Shown here in pieces: positions 32,512 through 40,022 of a DNA stretch of 64,000 nucleotides. Positions within the stretch are counted from its first letter, which is position 1, and each line of letters opens with the position of its first letter. Both the position numbers and the translations under genes were made by a program. The notes below the pieces were generated by a model. That model made no database searches and had not been told where the DNA came from. It saw only the letters and a program-made list of their open reading frames with translations. Source of the stretch: Elusimicrobiota bacterium (GTDB taxonomy: Bacteria > Elusimicrobiota > Elusimicrobia > UBA1565 > UBA9628); the NCBI GenBank assembly GCA_016218575.1, contig JACRDN010000019.1, positions 186,001 through 250,000 of the forward strand, given 5' to 3'.

Positions 32512-34395
32512 ATGGGCGACCAGGAGCCGGATATCCCCGCGCGCAAGCTCGCCAAGGTCGGGGCCAATAAAGAACGCAAAAAAGGAGGCGTCCCGCTGCT
32601 TGCCGGGTCCGGCGGCCGGGTTTCCGGCTTGTTCGGGATGGGGGGAGGCGGCGTTAGCGCGGGCTCCTCGGGCTGGGGCGGAGCGGGGCTTTCCGGGCTC
32701 CTCGGGGGTTTTGGCGGCAAGGTCCTGATCATCTTTGCCGTGGCGGCCCTCGGGGTCGGTGCTTATGGGGTGTCCGAGTTTTTCTCCTCCCGCGCGACCT
32801 TCGACTCCGACCGGATCAAGCCTTTTTCCATAGATAAATCCGCCGGCGGCGGGACGGGGAGTTCTTCTTCCTCCAGGGCGGTCTTGGGAGGCGGCGGGCG
32901 GACTGGATCTGTGGGCTACGTGAGCGAAAGTTTGGACGGCAAAACCCCGGAGCAGCGCGCGGCGGAGGCGGCGGCCAAGGCCGCGGCCGAGAAAGAGGCC
33001 CAAGCCCGGGCCGACGGCGACGGCGCTAAATCGGGATCCCGGGGAGGCGCCGGCCTCGACCCCGCGGCCTTGGCCGCCGCCGCGGGCTCCGTGGTTGCCA
33101 GGGGTCGGGATCCCCTCTCCGGCAAGGCCTTGGGCCAACTGGGCCAGTTCAATAAGGACATGGGTGCAAGCTGGGCGGGGGGGGCGCTTTCCGGAGGGGT
33201 GGGCCAAGGCTTCCAGTCCGCTCTCCGCGCCCCCAAGGTTAAGGGAGGCGGTTCGGGCTCCAATACCGGAGGATTCGCCAGATCCAACGCGGTGGGGCGC
33301 TCGGCGGCGCGGGCCGTCCGGGCCAGAGGCGGAGGGAACACCTTGGCCGGCAAGCAGTTGAGGAAAGCTTTCGGGCACTCCATGGCCGCCCGAGGGGGGC
33401 CGTTGGAGCAGGGCTCGGCGCAGGCCACGAACGCTTTCGAGAACGCTCCCGCGGCCAACTCGGTGATCGGCGGAGCGGGGACCAAGATAGGAGGCGCTGG
33501 AACAAGCTCGGGAGGCGGGGGGCTTGCCCAAGGCTCTCAAGGCGGCGGCGCCGGAGCGGGCGGCGGGTCCTCGGACCCGAATAGCCAGCCGAGCGAGGCC
33601 GGCTACGGCCCGGCGGGGCAGGAAGGCCCGGCCGAGGAATTGCCGGGAGCCCCTCCGGTCAAGGCCAAGGACAAGACGCCTTGGAAGAATCTCCTTGATA
33701 TTGCCAGCAAGCTGCTTCTAGCGGCAGGACTATTGTTAAGCATCGCGGCTTTGATCGGCAAGACACAATGGGGCAAGCAAATCGCTCTTTATCTGGCCTG
33801 GGCCGCTGCGGCCCTAGCCGGTATCGCGACCATCATGGGTATGATGATCATTGGGATGGGGGCAACATCGCAGGGGCTGATATTGACCGTAACAGCAGGA
33901 ATTTTAACGGCGGTAGCGGTTTATACGGCTCTTAGTGGTGATGAAAAACCATCGCAGGATGCGATCAATGACCCGACTAAAACAAAACCACCTCCTGGAG
34001 CGGACGGAACGAAGGTTGCTCAAACTGGCGCGGATAGTGGACGCATACCGCCAAATGAGCAAACGGCGGGACTGCCTGATTCGACAGCGGCGCCGGATAA
34101 CACGGCATCAATTGTTGATCAGAATGGATTTCCTGAGGGTTTCGAACCTCCCCCATCTAATGCAGTTGAAGGATCGCAGCTTGCCATGGAACCAGGACGG
34201 GCGGCAACATCGTGGAATGGAACGAATTTTTATCCCGGCCAGATAAGGCCGGGAGACGGCATGATGTGGACTGGACAACGATGGGCACCCGTTGAATACT
34301 TCAATGGACACGCCTACGCAATGCCCGCGCCGGGGCCGCTTGGTCCTGTCGCTCCCTCGCCCCCGAATGCCCCACCCAGGCCTTTTACTCCTTGA
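32512..34395 (+). CDS. Gly/Ala-rich membrane protein with multi-span domain, array member 3
   Basis: The 627-residue protein has a basic head (LAKVGANKERKKGGVPLL), a membrane helix (about 75-92), the signature GKTPEQRAAEAAAKAAAEKE near 143-162, a long G/A/S linker, the motif QLRKAFGHSMAARGG and ATNAFENAPAANS near 300, TPWKNLLDIA near 387, then about four helices (to about 475) and a hydrophilic Pro-rich tail. Member 4 shares all of these in the same order. From about 33700 on, base composition drops to much lower GC while the frame is unbroken. It overlaps the convergent DUF2332-like gene by 11 bases. Confidence 0.78.
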   Translation: MGDQEPDIPARKLAKVGANKERKKGGVPLLAGSGGRVSGLFGMGGGGVSAGSSGWGGAGLSGLLGGFGGKVLIIFAVAALGVGAYGVSEFFSSRATFDSDRIKPFSIDKSAGGGTGSSSSSRAVLGGGGRTGSVGYVSESLDGKTPEQRAAEAAAKAAAEKEAQARADGDGAKSGSRGGAGLDPAALAAAAGSVVARGRDPLSGKALGQLGQFNKDMGASWAGGALSGGVGQGFQSALRAPKVKGGGSGSNTGGFARSNAVGRSAARAVRARGGGNTLAGKQLRKAFGHSMAARGGPLEQGSAQATNAFENAPAANSVIGGAGTKIGGAGTSSGGGGLAQGSQGGGAGAGGGSSDPNSQPSEAGYGPAGQEGPAEELPGAPPVKAKDKTPWKNLLDIASKLLLAAGLLLSIAALIGKTQWGKQIALYLAWAAAALAGIATIMGMMIIGMGATSQGLILTVTAGILTAVAVYTALSGDEKPSQDAINDPTKTKPPPGADGTKVAQTGADSGRIPPNEQTAGLPDSTAAPDNTASIVDQNGFPEGFEPPPSNAVEGSQLAMEPGRAATSWNGTNFYPGQIRPGDGMMWTGQRWAPVEYFNGHAYAMPAPGPLGPVAPSPPNAPPRPFTP

Positions 34396-35434
34396 CTGCT
34401 TGGTCATGCACGGCGAGAAAGGCTAGTCCGGGCGGATGATATTTAAGTTCGGTGCCGAAAAGCTCGCCCAAGAGTTGCCCCTTCAGGTTTCCTTCTAAGA
34501 TTCGTCCCAGCAGTATCTGATATTTGGCGAGATTATAACTCGCCCGTGAATTCTCGACCTCGACCCAGAGCCCCCGGTTTCCCCAAGGCTGAAGCATATC
34601 AGACATATCCTTGGTATAGGCTGAAAAAACTTTGTCTGTCATTCGGGAGATTACTCCTATGTTTAGGACGAGCAAACCCAAGCCTTCCTCTGCGGGGATG
34701 TTCTTGGCGATGAATTTGGGGGCTAGCTCGGGTGGGCAGGCTTCCAACTGGATGAAGTCTTGTTCTTCCTGGAGTTTGGCTCCTGCGATCGCGATGGCTT
34801 GGTCGAGCTCCTCGATGGCGGGCATGTGGTCCGGCCAATGGGCTGCGGTGAGCCAGCGGCGATGGGAGATGTTGTCGAGGCTGAGTGGGTTGGGATCGAG
34901 GCCTATGCGGGCTTGGATCATAGTCGAGTCGAAGCCTTCCTGGGGGGTAATGATGTCGGAGGCGAGGTTCAAGCCCGCCCCGGCGTTGACTTCCACGATA
35001 TAGAAGGGCAGCGCTCTTTCTTGAAAGAATTTTTGGGCCGGAACCAGCCATTGCCCGGCCCGCAACGCGGAATACACCCGGCGCTCGGCCGTTCGGAGGT
35101 TTTCGAAGAAGGAGGCGGGCGGCTTGGCCAGGAACTCCGCGAGGGCCGGCCTGGGGTCGGAGGCGGCCCCTCCGCAGGAGGGAAAGCACTCGGTAAAAGG
35201 GCTGTCCTCGCTGTTGAGAGCCTCGAAGTGAATCGCGGCCAGGAGCAGGCTCCAAGCCTCGGTCCAGGTTGCGAAATTCCTGTTCCGCCAGGCCTTGGCG
35301 GTTTCCCTCCACCACAGCGGATCTCCCTTTTTAAGCTCCGCCGCGAGATAAGCGAGCACGGTCGAGCTGAGGGGGAGATCCTTGGCGACGGCGGCGGCCT
35401 GTTCGCATTGGGCGGCGAATTCTTCCTTGGTCAC
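34385..35434 (-). CDS. DUF2332-like protein, copy 2
   Basis: The 349-residue paralogue of the protein at 20414 starts at GTG (GTG ACC AAG GAA). Shared segments include TKEEF at the start, WTEAWSLLLA near residue 60, CFPSCGG, FFENLRTAERRVY, VEVNAGAGLNL near 150 and RRWLTAA. The GAGLNL loop resembles a nucleotide- or SAM-binding turn, but the function is unknown. It lies antisense between two members of the membrane-protein array, and its start faces the promoter of member 4 across about 60 bases. Confidence 0.72.
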   Translation of the reverse strand: MTKEEFAAQCEQAAAVAKDLPLSSTVLAYLAAELKKGDPLWWRETAKAWRNRNFATWTEAWSLLLAAIHFEALNSEDSPFTECFPSCGGAASDPRPALAEFLAKPPASFFENLRTAERRVYSALRAGQWLVPAQKFFQERALPFYIVEVNAGAGLNLASDIITPQEGFDSTMIQARIGLDPNPLSLDNISHRRWLTAAHWPDHMPAIEELDQAIAIAGAKLQEEQDFIQLEACPPELAPKFIAKNIPAEEGLGLLVLNIGVISRMTDKVFSAYTKDMSDMLQPWGNRGLWVEVENSRASYNLAKYQILLGRILEGNLKGQLLGELFGTELKYHPPGLAFLAVHDQAVKE

Positions 35435-35493
35435 CGCTATAATTATGCCAATAATTGCCTAAATAAAAAAATGGTAATAAGTCCCGCCGCGTA

Positions 35494-35522
35494 TTGACAA
35501 AAACTAGGGCCAGGGCTAAACT
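35494..35522 (+). promoter_or_regulatory. Promoter of array genes 4 and 5
   Basis: TTGACA (35494-35499), 17 bases ending GGGCCAGGGC, TAAACT (35517-35522). ATG 35530 follows after 7 bases, so a start at or next to the A of the ATG is expected. In-frame GTG/TTG codons upstream fall inside the promoter and are rejected as starts. Confidence 0.8.
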
Positions 35523-35529
35523 GACACGC

Positions 35530-37071
35530 ATGGCTAACCCCGAGGTGGAGGTGCCGCAGTTCAAGCTGGCCAAGGTCGGCAAGGAGCGCGGGAAGAAGAA
35601 AGGCGGCCTGCCGCTTTGGTTCGGCTCCGCCGGGAAGGGCGCTGGGGCCTTGGCCACGGGCGGGGCGGGCTCTGCGGCCGGCGGGGGCGGCCTGGCGGCG
35701 TTTCTGGCCACGGTGGGCGGCAAGGTCGCGGTGGCCCTCCTGGTAGCCGCGCTGGGGGCGGGGGCCTACGGCATTGGCAAGCAGCTCGCCCCCAACGAGG
35801 GGGCCTTCGAGGCCGGGCGGAAGCCCAAGCTCTTCGCCAGCGATAAAGGGAAATACGAAGGGGACCTCTCCAATCTTCCCAAGAACACCCATAGCATCCC
35901 CAATTCGATGGGCTACGTGACCGGAAGCCTAGACGGCAAAACCCCGGAGCAGCGCGCGGCGGAGGCGGCGGCCGCCGAAGCCGCGGCCAAGGCCGCGGCC
36001 GAGAAGGAGGCGCAAGCCCAGTCGGGGGAGCCTCCTCCGGCTCCGGAGGCGACCCCTGGGGGAGTAGACCCCGCGGCTTTGGCCGCTGCGGGAGCCGCAG
36101 GTGCTCCAGGCGCTGCCGGGGAGAACAAAGGCCCCCTTGGCGGCAAGAAGCTTGGGGAGCTCAGCAAGAGCCTAGGCTCTGGCTTAGGAGGAGGAGGGAT
36201 GTCAGGGGGGATCGGCCAGGCCTTCTCGGCGCCGAAGCTGAGCGTCAAGGCTCCGGCGCCGTCCAAGACCGGTAACTTCGCTCGGGCGACGAAGGCCGGG
36301 CGGGCCTCGGCCCGAGCGGCGAACGTGGGCTCTGCCCGTGGCAAGACCTTGGCGGCGCGCCAGCTCAACCGGGCCTTCGGTCAATCCGTGGCCGCGCGCT
36401 CGGGGCCCTTGGACAACAGCAGCGCGCGGGCGACCAACGCTTTCGAGAACCAGCCCGCGGCCAATTCCGGGATCACCGGGGCGGGTGCCGGGACCGGAGC
36501 CGGGATACAAGGCCCCGGGAGCGGCACGGGAGGGACCGGGGTCAACAGCCCGAGCGGGGGACAACCCACGGAGACGGGCAACGCACCCCAGGCCGAGGAG
36601 TTAGCGCCGGCCCCGGCGGTGGGCAAGAAGAACGTGACGCCGTGGCAGGGGCTGATCAAGACCGCGGCGGCGATGTTGATGTTGGCTGGCTTATTGCTGC
36701 TGGTGGCTGGTATTTTGGTGGAAATCGCTAAAAGAGCCTCAACTGTCCCAGGTGCACAAGTTGTGGCTGTAGCTACTCTTAAAATGGCTAAGACTTTGGC
36801 AATGATTGCGACTGGTCTCGCAGGCATTGCAACATTGATGGGACTTATGATTATGGGCCAGGGGCAATCAAAACAGGGGGCATTGCTGACTGGACTCGGA
36901 GCTATTACGACTGCTGCGGCAGCGTGGGTTGCTTTTGGTGGTATGGAAACAGCTAATAAATTTCAGTTGGAGAGTGAACAATTTATTCAAATTAATAATA
37001 CAGCTATTTATACGGCCATGGGCGCCGGCGCCTTGGGCGGCCTCGGGGGGGCCGCGAGCCTATTTGGTTGA
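35530..37071 (+). CDS. Gly/Ala-rich membrane protein with multi-span domain, array member 4
   Basis: The 513-residue protein has a basic head (FKLAKVGKERGKKKGGLPLW), one membrane helix (about 63-82), MGYVTGSLDGKTPEQRAAEA near 131-150 followed by an Ala/Glu helix, a linker, QLNRAFGQSVAARSGPLDNS near 283 and ATNAFENQPAANS, then KNVTPWQGLIKTAAAML and three to four helices. It is the closest relative of member 3. The part from about 36690 to 37015 is AT-rich, then the last 50 bases are GC-rich again. It ends one base before member 5. Confidence 0.78.
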   Translation: MANPEVEVPQFKLAKVGKERGKKKGGLPLWFGSAGKGAGALATGGAGSAAGGGGLAAFLATVGGKVAVALLVAALGAGAYGIGKQLAPNEGAFEAGRKPKLFASDKGKYEGDLSNLPKNTHSIPNSMGYVTGSLDGKTPEQRAAEAAAAEAAAKAAAEKEAQAQSGEPPPAPEATPGGVDPAALAAAGAAGAPGAAGENKGPLGGKKLGELSKSLGSGLGGGGMSGGIGQAFSAPKLSVKAPAPSKTGNFARATKAGRASARAANVGSARGKTLAARQLNRAFGQSVAARSGPLDNSSARATNAFENQPAANSGITGAGAGTGAGIQGPGSGTGGTGVNSPSGGQPTETGNAPQAEELAPAPAVGKKNVTPWQGLIKTAAAMLMLAGLLLLVAGILVEIAKRASTVPGAQVVAVATLKMAKTLAMIATGLAGIATLMGLMIMGQGQSKQGALLTGLGAITTAAAAWVAFGGMETANKFQLESEQFIQINNTAIYTAMGAGALGGLGGAASLFG

Positions 37072-37072
37072 T

Positions 37073-38614
37073 ATGTCAGAAGCCGACATCCCCGACTTTA
37101 AGAAGAAAGAGAAGGAAGAAAAGAAGAAGGCCGGCTTTTGGTGGCGCTGGCTTAAAGGGAAGGCCTCGTGGCGCGGAGCGCCGGGCGGACCCTCGGGGGG
37201 GCTGGGGCTTTCCCGCGGGGCGGCGGGTGCCGCCGCGAGCGCGGCCGCGCGCTCCGTGGCCGCCGGGGCCGTGGCGGAAAGCGGGGCGGTCGGCTTCTGG
37301 GGCGGGCTTGCCGGGATTTTCGGGCGGCTGGCGGGGACCTTGGCCGGCAAGGCGATTTTGGCCCTTATGGCGGCGATGCTGGTGGCCGGCGGGATCGCGG
37401 CTTACAAGGCTCTCCAGAGGGGCGCCGCCCAGGCCGGCGCCGGGGGAGGGCTTGAGCTGGGGGCGCCCGGCTCCTCCTTGAAGGTCCGAGGGCCGGGCGG
37501 CGGCTCCATGGATTACGCGGCCCAGGGCGCCAAGGGCGAGCTCAAGTTCGACGACGGGCAGCAGGCCCCGGCTCCGCCGCAAAACGAGCCGGCCAAGGAA
37601 GAGGTCACAGCTCAAAACCCGGAAGGGGAAAACATGCAGGCCGAGGGGCGCAATCAGGGCTCCAAGCTTCCCCAGAGCCTCCGGGACAGATTCGGGCAGA
37701 CCTTGGGAAAGCTCAGCACCGGCATGAGCGGTGTCTTCGGCGACAAGAGCATCTTCAACAATTCCAGCGCCCCCAAGTTTAGCCTCAAAACTCCGTCAGG
37801 CCCGGCCGTCCCCAGGGTTTCCCTCAGCCGCAAGACCACGTCCATGGCCCGAGCGTCCAGGATTTCCGCGGGCCGGGCGACGAAGGCCGGGCGGGGGTTC
37901 TCGCCGCGCGCGATAGGGCAGTTGAAGCTCGCCAGGACCCTCTCGGGCCAAGGCCTTAGCGCGGGAACCGGGGACGCGGCCAGGACCAGCGCCGCCGACG
38001 CCTTTGATCAATCCGCGACTCCTCAAGGAGGAGGGAGTTCCATCGCGGGGCCCTCGGACAAGGTCGTGAGCCCCAACGCCGCGGGAGGGGGAGGTCCGTC
38101 CGCCGGCGGCGCTCCCGACGTCGTGTCTCCGCCCATGCCGACTTACAACGACCAGCCCCAGTACCAGCAGTTGGCTGACGCGGCCAAGAACGCGGCCAAG
38201 GAGGCGGCCAAGCTGAAGAATCAGGGCACCATGATGATGATGATGGGTCTCGCCTTGATCGCCATCGGCATTGCCTTGGTCGCCACGGGATTTGCCGCAG
38301 GGGTCGGCTGGGCGCTCATCGCCGCGGGTGCGGCCATGCTCCTCATGGCCATGATGATGTTGAACCAAAGCAAGCAGATGGGAGAGAAAGGCAAGCAGAT
38401 CGCCGGGCAGCTCGCCAACATGGAGAATCAGTCCAAGCAGGGCGAGATCATGAAGTCCTGCATCGACCAGGCCGTGGCCAACGGCACCGACCCCGACGCC
38501 TGCCAAGCCGAGCAGCAGCAGCAGCCCAAGACCAACGTCAAGAAGGCCGTGGAGGAAGAGCAGGGGTCAAGCTATTGTATCGAAGACAAGGACGGCAGGA
38601 TAATGTGCCCATGA
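37073..38614 (+). CDS. Ala/Gly-rich membrane protein with C-terminal helical hairpin, array member 5
   Basis: ATG 37073 lies one base after the stop of member 4, so they are co-translated. The 513-residue product has a very basic head (FKKKEKEEKKKAGFWW), a membrane helix (about 93-112), a linker with RISAGRATKAGRGFSPRAIG and QLKLARTLSGQGLSAG near 280-300 (the array motif), then a Met-rich helical pair (MMMMMGLALIAIGIALVATG and a second helix, about 384-430), and a Gln-rich tail containing four Cys (two near 465-480 and two at the end). Function unknown. GC stays high throughout. Confidence 0.75.
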   Translation: MSEADIPDFKKKEKEEKKKAGFWWRWLKGKASWRGAPGGPSGGLGLSRGAAGAAASAAARSVAAGAVAESGAVGFWGGLAGIFGRLAGTLAGKAILALMAAMLVAGGIAAYKALQRGAAQAGAGGGLELGAPGSSLKVRGPGGGSMDYAAQGAKGELKFDDGQQAPAPPQNEPAKEEVTAQNPEGENMQAEGRNQGSKLPQSLRDRFGQTLGKLSTGMSGVFGDKSIFNNSSAPKFSLKTPSGPAVPRVSLSRKTTSMARASRISAGRATKAGRGFSPRAIGQLKLARTLSGQGLSAGTGDAARTSAADAFDQSATPQGGGSSIAGPSDKVVSPNAAGGGGPSAGGAPDVVSPPMPTYNDQPQYQQLADAAKNAAKEAAKLKNQGTMMMMMGLALIAIGIALVATGFAAGVGWALIAAGAAMLLMAMMMLNQSKQMGEKGKQIAGQLANMENQSKQGEIMKSCIDQAVANGTDPDACQAEQQQQPKTNVKKAVEEEQGSSYCIEDKDGRIMCP

Positions 38615-38777
38615 AACCTCAACCTGCCAAATCTAGGGCAACGGCCAGCCGGTGAAGTAGAAATCAGACCAGCTCTTTCTCTTCAATGCTTTGTGCAGGA
38701 GGGCTGATTCTTTATTCGTGAAATCAGCTTGGTTGTTTTTCATGGGCCTGTTCCTCCTCAAGAATTTCGATTCGTTT

Positions 38778-39158
38778 CTAATGGTGATCCAGAATGTCCT
38801 GGTGCCGCGTCAGTTTGTTTCCGTGGAGAATGACATCTCTGTTGTTGGATTCCAGTCTGGCGGCGGATTTATCCTGGGAGGATAAAATGCGATCGGCAGT
38901 GGCCATCATTGCTTCAAGCAGAGAGTTTTTTAGATCGAACATGCCCCCCTTGATAATGGAAATTTCCACGGCCATGCGTCTGGTTCTCCGTTCCAAATCG
39001 CTGATGTCCTCCTTCGTCGCGAATTGCTTCAAGTCTTCTTTAGTCGCGAACTGCTTCGCATCCTCTTTCGTTGAAAAACGGCCAAGCTCTCGGAGGATGT
39101 TGCCCTCAAGACTTTCCAGGTCCTTCTTCGTGATCGCTTCCATAAGCTCGGCTCCCAT
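38778..39158 (-). CDS. Small coiled-coil protein with TKED repeats
   Basis: The 126-residue protein is mostly charged helix. STKEDAKQFATKEDLKQFAT followed by KEDISDLERR shows a repeated 'ATKEDLKQF' unit, and the hydrophobic residue spacing suggests a trimeric or dimeric coiled coil (heptads through residues 10-110). Similar proteins occur widely as small unknown genes next to mobile or TA genes. It lies antisense between array members 5 and 6. The hairpin AGGCCTAAAAGAGGCCT is just upstream at 39187-39203. The short overlapping plus-strand frame at 38691-38885 is not supported. The stretch 38615-38777 holds nothing I recognise. Confidence 0.65.
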   Translation of the reverse strand: MGAELMEAITKKDLESLEGNILRELGRFSTKEDAKQFATKEDLKQFATKEDISDLERRTRRMAVEISIIKGGMFDLKNSLLEAMMATADRILSSQDKSAARLESNNRDVILHGNKLTRHQDILDHH

Positions 39159-39286
39159 TGGCTGAATCTAGCATTTTTATTTCCAGGCCTAAAAGAGGCC
39201 TTTACATCTATACGAGCGGGGCCGCGAAAAGGTTCCCGAGGAGCGGCGGGGGATTGTTTAAATTTGGTTAAAAAGTCCCGATTCTA

Positions 39287-39315
39287 TTGACAATTTTATG
39301 AGGGCCTATTACACT
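39287..39315 (+). promoter_or_regulatory. Promoter of array genes 6 and 7
   Basis: TTGACA (39287-39292), 17 bases, TACACT (39310-39315), with a leader of about 20 bases before ATG 39342. Confidence 0.75.
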
Positions 39316-39341
39316 ATTTTGGATTTTGAATAAGCCCAGCC

Positions 39342-40010
39342 ATGTCGACATTTTTTGACCGGCAGAAGAAGCAGAACGCCACCCAGTCCAGGGAGGACTC
39401 CCCGGGGTCGCGGCGCGCGCTTTGGGCCTTGCTGGGCCTGGCCATGGCCCTCATGTTCTCCCCGCCGGACTGGACCTTGAACGCGCTCTCCCGCTTGTGG
39501 TTCACGCGCCCCGCGCAAAGCCAGGTGGCCCAGGCTTTCAAGGCCGCGCAGGAGAGGCGCCAGGCGGCCCGGGCGGGAGCGTCCTCGAGCTTTCGCCCCT
39601 CATCCGTTAAAGCGCCCTTGTCCCCGAACTCCACCGAGATGGTTAAGGCGAGCGCAGTCAAGGAGGAGAAACCGGGGATCCGTGCTGCGGACCCCGAGGA
39701 CAAGCGAGATTTCGATTCCTTCGTCTACCTGGACCTGGCCGGGGATTCCTCCAAGCCCAGCCGGCCGCTGATTTACCGCAACAGCCCGCTTCAAGCCGGC
39801 CGCTTCGACCTCGGCCGGCACCGGAGCTTGAGGCAGCTCCGAAGCCTGGTGGCCTTGAACATGCCTTACCGCGGCGGCCGGGGGCTTTCCGGCGCGCTCG
39901 AGTTCGGCGCGGCCTCGGGAGGGCGGCATTTCGACGGGACTTTCATATCGGGGGTGAGCCGGCCATTCATGGGCGTGCCCGCCCCCGAGTCTTGGACGAG
40001 CCGGCGGTAG
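39342..40010 (+). CDS. Small single-anchor protein, array member 6
   Basis: The 222-residue protein has a short charged head, one membrane helix (about 27-43) and a basic, Ser/Ala-rich exported part. A segment near 160 (SLRQLRSLVALNMPYRGGRG) resembles the QL-x-x-A motif of the other array members. It lacks the hydrophobic C-terminal domain. It is followed 12 bases later by member 7, presumably in one transcript. No known domain is recognised. Confidence 0.68.
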   Translation: MSTFFDRQKKQNATQSREDSPGSRRALWALLGLAMALMFSPPDWTLNALSRLWFTRPAQSQVAQAFKAAQERRQAARAGASSSFRPSSVKAPLSPNSTEMVKASAVKEEKPGIRAADPEDKRDFDSFVYLDLAGDSSKPSRPLIYRNSPLQAGRFDLGRHRSLRQLRSLVALNMPYRGGRGLSGALEFGAASGGRHFDGTFISGVSRPFMGVPAPESWTSRR

Positions 40011-40022
40011 CGGGAGACTCTC

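Noticed and set aside
38691-38885. Short plus-strand frame of 64 codons
   Set aside because: It overlaps the coiled-coil gene on the other strand, has no ribosome site, and its sequence resembles no protein.
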